64,000 nt of DNA from Rhodobacter capsulatus. Lineage in GTDB: Bacteria > Pseudomonadota > Alphaproteobacteria > Rhodobacterales > Rhodobacteraceae. Location: positions 73,973-137,972 of the forward strand of contig NZ_QKZO01000003.1 of assembly GCF_003254295.1 (NCBI RefSeq), in the 5' to 3' direction. Below are positions 1-8,761 of the stretch, one piece after another. Under the pieces are notes generated by a model. That model worked only from the letters and a program-made list of their open reading frames with translations, was not told where the DNA came from and did no database searches. The first letter of the stretch is position 1; each line of letters starts with the position of its first letter. The position numbers and the translations under genes are program-made.

Positions 1-2
1 CT

Positions 3-542
3 CTGGGGGCAGGCGCTGGCGAGAACGGGTCTGGCGGCGGCCCGGGCGCCGCGGCCAGCGGTTCCGCGTCGGCGGGCCAGCCGCCCGCCAATCAGGCGGG
101 GGGCAAAGATCAGGGCAGCGGCGCGGCCGCAAGACAGGGAACCATCGCGGGCGAACGCAGCTCGGGCAGGACCTATGACGCGCAAACCGCGGGCGAACAG
201 GCTTCGGCGGGGGATGTCAGGACGACCGACACCGCCCCCCCCGACACCGCGGCGCCCGACACCGCGGCGCCCCGACGGGGTCTTGTGCCCGGGCAAGGCG
301 AAGGCACACAGCCGCCGCCGCCCGATGCGCGCAGCTTGCGGCAGGGCGGCACCGTCGCGGAGACGTCCCCGACCGCCACCGCGGTTGGCGCGGCAAGCCA
401 GCTTTACGCCGAGCCGGGACAGGCGCCCGAGACGATCGAAACACGGCTCTTCCTCGATGCCGAAGAGCCCTCCTCCCCCCCCGGCCCCACCGAGCCCCCG
501 GCACAACGCCTGCCCGCCTGGATCAGATCACTTGTGGAATGA
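3..542 (+). CDS. C-terminal end of a Pro/Ala/Gly-rich protein, cut by the window start
   Basis: An open frame runs from the first bases of the window to a TGA at 540-542. It encodes about 179 residues of low-complexity sequence rich in Gly, Ala, Pro, Gln and Thr, with a short tandem PDTAAPDTAAP near nucleotides 235-270, and it ends QRLPAWIRSLVE. No domain is visible; such tails are usually flexible ends or linkers of envelope proteins. The stop lies 4 nt before the MoxR ATG, so the two genes are probably cotranscribed. The 5' part, and with it the function, is outside the window. A vWA/TPR protein of a MoxR operon is one guess. Confidence 0.55.
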   Translation: MGAGAGENGSGGGPGAAASGSASAGQPPANQAGGKDQGSGAAARQGTIAGERSSGRTYDAQTAGEQASAGDVRTTDTAPPDTAAPDTAAPRRGLVPGQGEGTQPPPPDARSLRQGGTVAETSPTATAVGAASQLYAEPGQAPETIETRLFLDAEEPSSPPGPTEPPAQRLPAWIRSLVE

Positions 543-546
543 ACCG

Positions 547-1770
547 ATGACCGACACCGCCGACAGCCTTGTGCCGCCCTCCGATCTCGAAGCCGCCCAG
601 GTCACCTGGATCCGCACGATCCCCGACCGGGTGCGCGATCGCGGCATGTTCGGGCTCGACCCGGTGGTCAATATCTTGCTTGTTGCGCTGCTGACCGGCG
701 GGCATGTGCTGCTTGAAGGCAATCCGGGACTTGGCAAGACCGCCCTCGTGCGCGCCCTCTCGGCGGCGCTCGGCCTTGGCGAGACCGCCGTGGGGCGAAT
801 CCAGTTCACGCCCGACCTGATGCCCTCCGACATCACCGGCACCGAGATGCCGGGGCCGAACCGGGGCGAGCTGGTGTTCAAACCGGGACCGATCTTCTGC
901 CAGCTGCTGCTTGCCGACGAGATCAACCGCGCCACGCCGAAGACCCAGGCCGCGATGCTTGAAGCGATGGCGGAATATCAGGTGACGGTGCTTGGCGTCC
1001 GGCGCCCGCTGCGCGACTGGCGGCAGGCCACGCCGTGGCAATCGCCCTTCATGGTGATGGCGACGCAAAACCCGATCGACCAGGAGGGGACCTATCCGCT
1101 GCCCGAGGCGCAATCGGATCGCTTCATGTTCAAGGTGCTGATGAGCCTGCCCGATGCCGATGTGATCGGGCAGATCATCGACAAGGACCTGGCCCCGCTG
1201 CGGCCGCCCCTTGCGCGCGCGGAACGGGACGACAGCCACGCCCGGAACACGGCGATGGAGGGGCTGCACACCCTTTCGCAGGCGATCCGCAGCGTCGCGC
1301 TGCTGCCGGTGGTGAAGACCCAGATCATCAACATCGTGCAGGCGAGCAACGGCAACATGGCGCAGGTGCGCGACCTGTCACAGCCCCGCCGCAAGGCGCT
1401 TGAAGAGCTGGTTCGCGACCGCATCACCTATCCGCTCGGGCCGCGGGCGGCGGGGGCGATGGCGCGCGCGGCGGTGGGCTGGGCAGCGGTGGCGCTGGTC
1501 GAGCCGGCCGATGCGGCGCGCGGCACCTCGGCACATACGCCGCAAGCGCTGGCGCAAACCGTGGTGCCGGTGCTGCGTCACCGCCTCAAGGTGACGCAGG
1601 GCTATGCCGATCATTTCTCGCCGCAGGCCGAAGCGCGGGCGCTTGACGATTTCATCCGCGCGCTGGCCGACGCCGCCGCCCCCGACCTCGATCCGCGCGC
1701 CCGCGCCTGGGGCTATGCCGAGGATTTCGCCGAAGCGCAGAGCCATGCGCGCCTTTCGGTTCCGCTTTAG
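547..1770 (+). CDS. MoxR-family AAA+ ATPase
   Basis: This 407-residue protein is a cytosolic AAA+ ATPase of the MoxR type. Such ATPases are thought to act as chaperones that load cofactors onto, or remodel, partner vWA proteins. Walker A is EGNPGLGKT at about residues 57-65, Walker B is LLLADEINRA near 120-129, and sensor 1 lies in VMATQNP, all in MoxR-like spacing. The ATG at 547 is preferred over upstream in-frame codons because the upstream stretch is Arg/Pro-rich and unlike the family, and because 547 directly follows the stop at 542. The DUF58 gene begins 10 nt downstream and two vWA genes follow, the standard MoxR neighbourhood. The family call is secure; the client is inferred to be the neighbouring vWA proteins. 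Confidence 0.93.
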   Translation: MTDTADSLVPPSDLEAAQVTWIRTIPDRVRDRGMFGLDPVVNILLVALLTGGHVLLEGNPGLGKTALVRALSAALGLGETAVGRIQFTPDLMPSDITGTEMPGPNRGELVFKPGPIFCQLLLADEINRATPKTQAAMLEAMAEYQVTVLGVRRPLRDWRQATPWQSPFMVMATQNPIDQEGTYPLPEAQSDRFMFKVLMSLPDADVIGQIIDKDLAPLRPPLARAERDDSHARNTAMEGLHTLSQAIRSVALLPVVKTQIINIVQASNGNMAQVRDLSQPRRKALEELVRDRITYPLGPRAAGAMARAAVGWAAVALVEPADAARGTSAHTPQALAQTVVPVLRHRLKVTQGYADHFSPQAEARALDDFIRALADAAAPDLDPRARAWGYAEDFAEAQSHARLSVPL

Positions 1771-1780
1771 GAGCCGCGCC

Positions 1781-2758
1781 TTGCAAGACACCGCCCCCCC
1801 GCTTTCACGCGCGATGCTGCAACGGCTGGTGCTGCGCTACCGGCGCAACGCGCCCGCCGCGGCGCTCGGGCCGCATCTGCGGCGCGCGCAGGGGCACAGC
1901 CTCGAGTTCCGCGACTATCGCGCCTACCAGCCGGGCGATGATATCCGCACGGTGGACTGGCGCGCCTCGCTGCGCCGCGGCGAGACGGCGGGGCTGCTGG
2001 TGCGCAGCTTCGAGGCCGAAAAGCGCCTGACGCTTGCGGTCCTGATCGACAACCGCCCGGAGATGCTTCTGCCCGAAACCGCCCCGAAGCTGCTGTTCGC
2101 GCTCTGGGCGCTGCGCGCGCTGGCAGAGCTGGCGCTGGCGGGCGGCGACGACGTGCTGCTGGCGCGGTTGTTCAGCGGCGCGGGCCAGCCGAGCGTGACC
2201 CTGCGCGGCACCTCCGGCCCGCAGCAGGCCGCGCGGTGGGCAGAGGCGCTCTGGCACGCGGGCGATGTCTCCGGCGTCGGCGCGGCCCCGGCATTTGCCG
2301 ATCTGACGGCGCTCGAGCGGCAGCTGCAACCGGCCAGCGCGGTGGTGGTGATCTCCGACCTCCTCTTCGACGATCGCGGGGGGCGCTTTGCGGCTTTTCT
2401 GCGCGCCGCGCAGATGCGGCGCCGGTCGGTCTCGATCCTGCACCTCGACAGCTTCGCCCATGAGGCCGCGATGCTGCGCCAGCTCGGCCAGTTCCGGCTC
2501 CTCCGCCCCGATGCGCAGGAAGACCCCGGCCCGCTGCGCCATGACGCGGCCGTGCTGGCCGAGGCCGGTGCCGCCATCGCCGAGCATCTTCGGGCGCTGC
2601 GCCGCGAGGCCGCCGGACCGGGGCTCGACTGGCCTGCGCAAGCGGTGCAATGGCCCGCCACGGACGGGTTCGAAAAGACCGATCTGCGCGACCTTTTCGC
2701 GCAAAGCTTCCCGGCGCTGCCCTTGCTTCGCGGCCTCGGGCTCGGCGGGCAGGAATGA
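1781..2758 (+). CDS. DUF58 protein, MoxR partner
   Basis: This 325-residue protein carries the DUF58 signature: FRDYRAYQPGDDIRTVDW near residues 40-60, followed by a vWA-like core in which LIDNRPEM replaces the usual DxSxSM metal site. DUF58 proteins almost always follow moxR and are thought to work with the ATPase. The start is uncertain. I favour TTG at 1781 because an AGGAG sits 6 nt upstream across the moxR stop; ATG 1745 (26-nt overlap with moxR) and ATG 1815 are the alternatives. The degenerate metal site suggests a scaffold rather than a Mg-dependent adhesion domain. The next gene starts 10 nt after the stop. Confidence 0.88.
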   Translation: MQDTAPPLSRAMLQRLVLRYRRNAPAAALGPHLRRAQGHSLEFRDYRAYQPGDDIRTVDWRASLRRGETAGLLVRSFEAEKRLTLAVLIDNRPEMLLPETAPKLLFALWALRALAELALAGGDDVLLARLFSGAGQPSVTLRGTSGPQQAARWAEALWHAGDVSGVGAAPAFADLTALERQLQPASAVVVISDLLFDDRGGRFAAFLRAAQMRRRSVSILHLDSFAHEAAMLRQLGQFRLLRPDAQEDPGPLRHDAAVLAEAGAAIAEHLRALRREAAGPGLDWPAQAVQWPATDGFEKTDLRDLFAQSFPALPLLRGLGLGGQE

Positions 2759-2768
2759 GGCGGGCGCG

Positions 2769-4400
2769 ATGATCTGGGCTGTCTCTCTTGTCTGCCTGTC
2801 GGGGGCCGCGCTTGCGGCCTGGCACTTCCAGCGGCCAGGGCCGCCGCGGGTGCGGATCTCGTTCCTGCGCTTTCTGGGCGCCTTGCCGCCAGCGCCGACG
2901 CGCGCGACACGGTTGGCCCTTGTCTGGCCGCGGGATCCGATCTCCCTGCTCTGCCTCGTGCTCGCGGTTCTGGCCGCGCTCTGGGCCTTGCGAAACGCCG
3001 AGCGGACCATTCTGGCAGAGCGGCCCGACCATCTGGGCCTGCGGGTGGTGCTTGATGCCAGCCATTCGATGAGCCTGACCGAGCCGGGCACGCAGGATGC
3101 CGGGGCGACGCGCTATGCGCGCGCGCTGGCGCGGATCGAAGCGGCGCGCCGGGTGATCGCCGGTGCCGGGCCGCAAAGCCTTTGCGTCGAGCTTGTGGCC
3201 GTGGGCGCGCAGGCCGGGCCGGTGACGCCGCTGCCCGCGGACCGGCCGGTGACCGCCCTTGCCCCCGCCGCAGCGCTGCCGCAAGGCGCAGACCCCGCCC
3301 GCCTGACCGAGGCCGCCGCCCTGCCCCGCGGCGCTTGCGCGCTCAGCCATGTGCTGATCGTCAGCGATCTGCCGCCCACCGGCGCCACCCGCCTGCCCGA
3401 TGGCGTGCCGATCCTGTGGGATCAGATCGGCGCGCCGCAGGATAATGCGGGGCTGCGCAGTCTGGCGCTGCGGCCCGCCGCTTTCGGCCAGGTGCAACCG
3501 GAGCTGCTGATCTTTGGCAGCGCCAGCGCCGCCCTGCCCGAGCGGGTCTTGCTGAACGGTCCCGGCCGCGCGCAGGAGCTGCCGGTGATGGCGCTGGCCG
3601 AGGGCGGACCGGGCGCCTGGCAAGCGATCGGCTCCTATGCCGGACCGGGCCGCTACGAGGCGCTTCTGCCCGAGGGCGGCGCCTATCGCGGCGATGACCG
3701 GATCGTCACGACGCTGAGCGCGCCGCCGCAACTGGCGGTGGACTGGCGCCTGAGCGGCCTTGCGCGCCCGGCGGCGCTGGCTGCGGGCGGCGCGGGCGAT
3801 CTGCTGGTCACCGCGCGCAGCGCGCTGCGCCCGGGCGATCTTGCACGCCCGCTGATCCTGACCTATCCCGCCTTTTCCGGCGCCCGCGCCCCCCTGCGGC
3901 TTGGCGCCTTTCGCGAAGACCCGGCCCTGTTGCGGATGCTCAGTCTCGACGCGCTCGAAGCCGCCGGTCCCGCCGCCTGGCCCGCGCCCCTGCCGCCGGG
4001 TTTTCTGCCCGTCCTGACGCTCGAGACCGGCGCGGTCATCGCCGCCCGGCGTCTTTCGCCGCCGGGGCTGATCCTGCCCGAGCCGGTCCTGGACCCCGCC
4101 AGCCCCGCGCGCAATCTGACGCTCGCGCTGTTCTTCGGCGGGCTGGCCGATCTGGCGGCACCTCCGCCGCAACCGCAGCCGCTGCGCTGGGGTCTGCCCG
4201 ACGGCACCGAGATCACGCAGGCCTGGCGGGAAAGCGCCACCGCGCGACCAGCCGGGAGACCCGCCGATCTGGCGCTGCTGACCGATCCGGGCGACAGACG
4301 GCAGACCGAACCGGCCTGGCCCTGGGCGCTTGTGCTGGCGCTGGCGGCGCTGCTGGGCGAGCGTCTGAACCGCGCGCTGCGCCGCAAGGAGGGTGTGTGA
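2769..4400 (+). CDS. BatA-like membrane vWA protein
   Basis: This 543-residue protein starts with two hydrophobic segments (about residues 2-18 and 55-75), the pattern of the BatA/aerotolerance N-terminal region. A vWA domain follows, with metal-site motif DASHSMS near residue 97. The middle is a beta-rich, Ala/Pro-rich region without a recognised domain. A last hydrophobic helix (AWPWALVLALAALLGERL) lies near the C-terminus, before a basic tail. The protein is therefore probably membrane anchored at both ends with the vWA domain on one face. The stop overlaps the next start (TGATG), which indicates translational coupling. It is probably a client of the MoxR ATPase; the family resemblance is clear, the exact role is not. 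Confidence 0.8.
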   Translation: MIWAVSLVCLSGAALAAWHFQRPGPPRVRISFLRFLGALPPAPTRATRLALVWPRDPISLLCLVLAVLAALWALRNAERTILAERPDHLGLRVVLDASHSMSLTEPGTQDAGATRYARALARIEAARRVIAGAGPQSLCVELVAVGAQAGPVTPLPADRPVTALAPAAALPQGADPARLTEAAALPRGACALSHVLIVSDLPPTGATRLPDGVPILWDQIGAPQDNAGLRSLALRPAAFGQVQPELLIFGSASAALPERVLLNGPGRAQELPVMALAEGGPGAWQAIGSYAGPGRYEALLPEGGAYRGDDRIVTTLSAPPQLAVDWRLSGLARPAALAAGGAGDLLVTARSALRPGDLARPLILTYPAFSGARAPLRLGAFREDPALLRMLSLDALEAAGPAAWPAPLPPGFLPVLTLETGAVIAARRLSPPGLILPEPVLDPASPARNLTLALFFGGLADLAAPPPQPQPLRWGLPDGTEITQAWRESATARPAGRPADLALLTDPGDRRQTEPAWPWALVLALAALLGERLNRALRRKEGV

Positions 4401-6931
4401 TGGACTGCACCCTCGCCCCCGCGCTCGCGCTTCACGGGGACAGCCTGCAATGCCTTGGCGGCTCTGCCGTGCCCTGGGCGCTGGCGGCGGCGGCGGCCGC
4501 GCTGGGGCTGAGCCTGCTGCTTGCACTGCGCGACCGGCGGCGCGGGCCGATCCGTTTCATGTCGCTCGCATCGGTCGCGGCGGCGCTATGGCTGCTGGCG
4601 CTTGCAACCGAACGGCCGGTGCTGACGCATCACGCCGATCAGGCGAGCGGCGGGCAGATCGTCGTCGTGCTCGATAATTCCGAAAGCTTCTGGCGCGATC
4701 AAACTGCCGCACGCGACGCGCTGCAGCTTGCGGCCCGGCGGATCGACGATTTCGCCGCGGCCCTGCCGCCAGAAGAAGCCGCGCTGTGGCGTGGCCAGCT
4801 GGTGAGTTTCGGGGCCGCCGCCCGGATCGAAGGCGGGCAGATGGCGCTGCCCGAACTCGCCGCCGATCTGCGCCGCCGCGACACGCCCCGGCCCGCGGCG
4901 CAAAGCGCGCTTGCAAGCGGATTGCGCAAGGCCGAGGGGCTGCTGTCCGAGGTCGCCGGGCGACGGCTGATCGTGCTGGTGAGCGACGGGCTGACGCCGC
5001 CGCCCGAGCCCGCGCTGCACGACGCGCTGCGCGCCGCCGGGATCGCGGTGCATGTGGTGATCGCAGGCGCCAGCGCGCCGGGCGCCGGGCTGGTGGCGGC
5101 GGATCTGGGGCCGGAATTCCGGCTGGGCGATGCGGCGGTGATCCGGGTCACGACACTGGGGGCGGGCCAGCTCGGCGTGAGCCAGGACCGGCAGGCGCAA
5201 AGCGTCGATGTCGCCCCCGCCGAGACCCTGCAGGCGGCACGGCTCGTCACCCGTTTCGCCCGGCGCGGATTGCAGGGCTTGCGGCTCTCCTTCGCCACCG
5301 AGGGCGGGCAGCAATCGCGCGATCTTTTCACCCTGGTGCGCGGGCCCGCAAGGCTGCTCGTCTTCGGCCCCGCCCCCTGGGCCGAGGCCTTGCCCGCCCG
5401 GCGCTGGCAGATCACCCGCGCCCGCCCCGAGGCGCCGCCCGATCCCGGGCGCTTCGATCTGGTGGTGATCGATGCCGCCGTGCCCGCGGATTTTCCGCAA
5501 GGCTATGACCGCAAGCTGTTGCAGGCCGCCGACGGCACCGGGTTGTTCCTGATCAACGGCGGCTTGCGCGACAGCCGCGAAAAGGAACAGCGCATCTCCG
5601 ACTGGGGCCGCTCGGCGCTGGCGCCGATCCTGCCGGTCGACAGCGACCCGCGCGCCTTCCAGCAGGAACCGCCGCCGCGGGATATCGTGATCATGGTGGA
5701 TGTGTCGGGCTCGATGGCGGGAACGCGCCTTGGCTCGGCGCAAAGCGCGATCCAGGCGATCTTGCGACACTTGCGGCCGCGCGACACGGTGGCGATCCTG
5801 CCCTTTGCCGATGTCACGATGCCGCGGTTCGAGAAAACCGAGGCCTCGCCCTCGGCGCTCGCGGCGGCGCGTCGTTTTGCGGCCGGGCTGACCGCGGGCG
5901 GCGGCACCGCACCCGACAGCACGATCCGCGCCTCGGCCGGTTTCGTGTCGAACTACTGCGCCTTCTTCTTCATTTCGGATGCGGAATTCGACCCTCCGGC
6001 CACCGCGCCCCAGTGTTTCACTACCGCCATTTCGGTGTCCAACCAGCATTTCGCGATGGATATCGACGCCTGGGGCGAGGAGATCCGGCTGGGCGAGGGC
6101 GGCAATGCCGAGCAGCTGGAGTTGCGCTATTTCACCCCCGAGCCACGCACGGAATACTTCCGCGAAGGCGGCTTCGCGCCGCTCGCGGTCGATGGCGCAG
6201 CGCCGCAGGCGCTGCCGCGGGTCGAGGGGCTGGCGATCAGCTACCCCCGGCAGGATGCCACGGTGCGGCTGCTGCACGAGACCCCGCCCCCCGATCCGCT
6301 TTTCGCGCTTCGGCGCGACAGCCGCCGTCCGGGCGTGGTCACCGGCGCCTTTCTCGGGCCGATGGGCCGCGCCTGGTCGGGCAAAGCCGCGACCGAGGCG
6401 ATGCTTTCGTCGCTTCTCGGCTGGCCCGATCAGGATCGCTACCTGCTGCAGCTCGAGGACGAGGGCGCGGTGCTGCGGCTCTGGGTCACGGTGCTGACCG
6501 GGGCGGAACGCGCGGTCTCGGGGCAGATCTCGGCCACGCTGCAATGGCCCGATGGCGCGACGACGGGCATCGCGCTGGAACATGACGCACGGCGGGGCGG
6601 CTGGACGGGCAGCTTCGCGCGCCCCGCGCAGGGCACCAGCCGCGGGTTGCTGACGGTGCAGGACGGGGCGGATGTGCAACGCATCCCGGTGCAGATCCCG
6701 GATGCGGCGCCGGGCAGCCTGCCGGAGCGCGAGGCGCTGCAGTTCGGCGTTGATCTGCCGCTGCTGACGGGGCTGGCGCAGGCCACCTCGGGCACGCGGC
6801 TCGACCTCTCCGCGCTGCCGCCGCTGCCGGTGGCGGGAACGATGCAACACCGGCCATTGCACGGCCCGCTGATCGTGATCGCCTTTCTGCTGCTCGCCGC
6901 GACCCTCTGGCTGCGGGAGGTCCGGCGATGA
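4400..6931 (+). CDS. Large membrane protein with two vWA domains
   Basis: This 843-residue protein has two N-terminal transmembrane segments (about residues 25-45 and 54-74). Its first vWA domain has motif DNSESF, with Glu before the second Ser. A second, canonical vWA domain begins near residue 430 with DVSGSMAGTRLG. A C-terminal helix (LIVIAFLLLAATLW) and a basic end follow. Duplicated vWA domains with terminal membrane anchors fit a BatA/BatB-like pair fused into one polypeptide. The gene overlaps its predecessor by one base. A 49-nt gap then separates it from the next gene, the widest within region A, so a promoter or processing site could lie there. A structural or scaffold role is inferred. 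Confidence 0.78.
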   Translation: MDCTLAPALALHGDSLQCLGGSAVPWALAAAAAALGLSLLLALRDRRRGPIRFMSLASVAAALWLLALATERPVLTHHADQASGGQIVVVLDNSESFWRDQTAARDALQLAARRIDDFAAALPPEEAALWRGQLVSFGAAARIEGGQMALPELAADLRRRDTPRPAAQSALASGLRKAEGLLSEVAGRRLIVLVSDGLTPPPEPALHDALRAAGIAVHVVIAGASAPGAGLVAADLGPEFRLGDAAVIRVTTLGAGQLGVSQDRQAQSVDVAPAETLQAARLVTRFARRGLQGLRLSFATEGGQQSRDLFTLVRGPARLLVFGPAPWAEALPARRWQITRARPEAPPDPGRFDLVVIDAAVPADFPQGYDRKLLQAADGTGLFLINGGLRDSREKEQRISDWGRSALAPILPVDSDPRAFQQEPPPRDIVIMVDVSGSMAGTRLGSAQSAIQAILRHLRPRDTVAILPFADVTMPRFEKTEASPSALAAARRFAAGLTAGGGTAPDSTIRASAGFVSNYCAFFFISDAEFDPPATAPQCFTTAISVSNQHFAMDIDAWGEEIRLGEGGNAEQLELRYFTPEPRTEYFREGGFAPLAVDGAAPQALPRVEGLAISYPRQDATVRLLHETPPPDPLFALRRDSRRPGVVTGAFLGPMGRAWSGKAATEAMLSSLLGWPDQDRYLLQLEDEGAVLRLWVTVLTGAERAVSGQISATLQWPDGATTGIALEHDARRGGWTGSFARPAQGTSRGLLTVQDGADVQRIPVQIPDAAPGSLPEREALQFGVDLPLLTGLAQATSGTRLDLSALPPLPVAGTMQHRPLHGPLIVIAFLLLAATLWLREVRR

Positions 6932-6980
6932 CCCCTGCGCGCCGATCGCAGCCCCGAGACCCTTTGTTCAGGAGCACCCG

Positions 6981-7673
6981 ATGACTCATCCCGGCATCGA
7001 CCTTCGGGCCAGCCTTGCCGCGCTGCAGGCCGCCGCGCGCGGCAACATGGCGGCGCTTCTGGCCGGGACCCGGCCGGAGCGGTTGCCCCGAACGCCCCCT
7101 GCGCGCTTGCGTTTCGGCGCGAAAGCGCCGCTTCCGGGCCTTGTCGGCGGCCTGCTTTCGGGCGCTGCCGCGGGCACCGATCTGCGCGCGCTGATCGCGG
7201 CCCCCGATCAGGCCGGGGTCCAGCTTGGAAGGAGCATCGGCGCCACGGCCATCCTGCCCGCCGTGTTGCACAGCGCCCTTGCCGATCGCGGTCTCGCGCA
7301 TGAGATCGGGGTGCTTTGCCATGAACATCTGGCCGAGCGGGTGATCTTCCATCCCGGCCCGCCCCCTTTTCCGCGCTTCTCGCCGCTGGCCCTGGCGATC
7401 CTTGCGCTGGCGGCGGAAACCGGGGCCGACCCGATCGCGCAGGCGCTGAGAACCGCCCTTGCCGCGCTTGCGGCAGAGGCGGACCGGCCCGGTTTCTGGG
7501 ATCGGTGGCTCTATCGGCGCATCGCACAAACCCCGGGCTGGGATCTGCCCGAAGCCCAGGCCGTGCAGCCCCTGCCGGGCGGGGACGCAACCGCCACAGA
7601 CCCCGCACCGCCCCCCGTCGTCGGGGACGACTGGCCCGCCTGCTGGCCCAGCCTGACCGACTGCACCCCCTGA
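6981..7673 (+). CDS. Protein of unknown family between the vWA genes and the second ATPase
   Basis: I do not recognise this 230-residue protein. It has no signal peptide or membrane helix. It is Ala/Leu-rich and predicted mostly helical, with one cluster of His/Cys/Glu (CHEHLAERVIFH) near residue 112, and it ends in a Pro/Asp-rich tail. The ATG is preceded by AGGAG at a good distance. The gene lies 49 nt after the double-vWA gene and 29 nt before the RavA-like ATPase, on the same strand, so it is probably part of the same unit. A small adaptor for one of the two ATPases is a guess. Confidence 0.65.
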   Translation: MTHPGIDLRASLAALQAAARGNMAALLAGTRPERLPRTPPARLRFGAKAPLPGLVGGLLSGAAAGTDLRALIAAPDQAGVQLGRSIGATAILPAVLHSALADRGLAHEIGVLCHEHLAERVIFHPGPPPFPRFSPLALAILALAAETGADPIAQALRTALAALAAEADRPGFWDRWLYRRIAQTPGWDLPEAQAVQPLPGGDATATDPAPPPVVGDDWPACWPSLTDCTP

Positions 7674-7702
7674 TTTCCTTTTGCCCCGCAACGGATCCGA
7701 TC

Positions 7703-8761
7703 ATGTTTTCAGCCCCCGCCGTCACCGCCCTTTACACCGCCCACCGCGAAACGCTCATCAGGCTGCTCGCCCTCGAAGCCGAGCTGAACCGCCGCTTTCA
7801 CGGCATGGAAGAGGCCGTGCGCTGCATGATGCTGGCGGCGATGACGGGCGAAGCCATGGTGATGATCGGCCCGCCCGGCACCGCCAAATCGCGGCTGATC
7901 CGGGCGTTTTGCAGCCTGACCGGGGTCTTGACGCAAGATCCCCGCGATGCGCAGGACACCGCGCCCGCGGCCAAAAGCACAGGCAAACGCGACGAGCGCT
8001 ATTTCGAATATCTGCTGACCCAGTTCACCGAACCCTCGGAGCTGTTCGGCTTTTTCAACCTGGCCAAGCTGATGGACAAGCCCCCCGCGCTCGAACGGCT
8101 CGAAGAGGGGCAGATGCAGCGCGCCGAGGTGGTGTTTCTCGACGAGGTGTTCAACGCCTCCTCGGCGATCCTGAACGCGCTGCTGACCTTCATGAACGAA
8201 CGCAAGTTCCACGACCGCGGACAGGTGATCCAAACGCCCCTCAAGCTGCTCTTTGCCGCGACCAACCATCCGCCGCGGGAAGACGGGCTGGGCGCGGTCT
8301 ATGACCGGTTCCTGCTGCGCTGCCGGATGGAGAATGCCCCCGCGGGCACCGAAAGTCTGGGGCGGCTGCTGGCCGCCGCCTGGACCGAGACCCACGATCA
8401 CGGCACGGTCAGGCGCGAGGCCTTCGCGGGGCTGCTCGACGGGCTGCAGGCCTATCGCGACGGCGTCGAGAAACAGACGACCGAGGGCAAGCTTGCGATC
8501 GATCCGCAAAGCGCCGTGCTGGCGCGGCTTGCCGATATCGTGGCCAATCTGCGCCGACGCGAGCTGTCGGAAATGTCCAACCGGCGGCTGGTGAAATTCT
8601 CTGCCGTGGTGTTGGCGCAGGCGCTGTTGCGCAGCGCAGCGGCGACAGCGAAGACGGCCGAGATCACGCCGCAGGACCTGAACGTGATCCTGAGCTACGG
8701 GCTCGACCAGCACGAACCCGGCACGGTCGAGAAGATCCGTCAGGATCTGGCGCGGCCATGA
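7703..8761 (+). CDS. RavA/MoxR-type AAA+ ATPase (second in the cluster)
   Basis: This 352-residue ATPase has Walker A GPPGTAKS at residues 56-63, Walker B VVFLDEVFNAS near 144, sensor 1 LLFAATNHPP, and an Asn/Arg-rich lid. Its Walker A and the FEYLLTQFTEPSELFG segment resemble the RavA/CoxD branch rather than the MoxR branch of the ATPase at 547, so the cluster carries two different AAA+ machines. Usual RavA partners are ViaA/CoxE-type vWA proteins. None with an intact DxSxS motif follows here; an unknown protein occupies that slot. The stop overlaps the next ATG (ATGA), the first of an unbroken chain of overlaps reaching 24.2 kb. Confidence 0.9.
   Translation: MFSAPAVTALYTAHRETLIRLLALEAELNRRFHGMEEAVRCMMLAAMTGEAMVMIGPPGTAKSRLIRAFCSLTGVLTQDPRDAQDTAPAAKSTGKRDERYFEYLLTQFTEPSELFGFFNLAKLMDKPPALERLEEGQMQRAEVVFLDEVFNASSAILNALLTFMNERKFHDRGQVIQTPLKLLFAATNHPPREDGLGAVYDRFLLRCRMENAPAGTESLGRLLAAAWTETHDHGTVRREAFAGLLDGLQAYRDGVEKQTTEGKLAIDPQSAVLARLADIVANLRRRELSEMSNRRLVKFSAVVLAQALLRSAAATAKTAEITPQDLNVILSYGLDQHEPGTVEKIRQDLARP

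Noticed and set aside
2172-4526. Long open frame on the - strand across the DUF58 and vWA genes
   Set aside because: Its product is an Arg/Gly/Pro-rich sequence without domains, while the + strand here encodes recognisable DUF58 and vWA proteins. It is a codon-bias shadow in GC-rich DNA.
547-6931. Classical Bat aerotolerance operon
   Set aside because: The first four genes fit, but the TPR proteins BatC-E are absent and seven coupled non-Bat genes follow, so the label would be incomplete.
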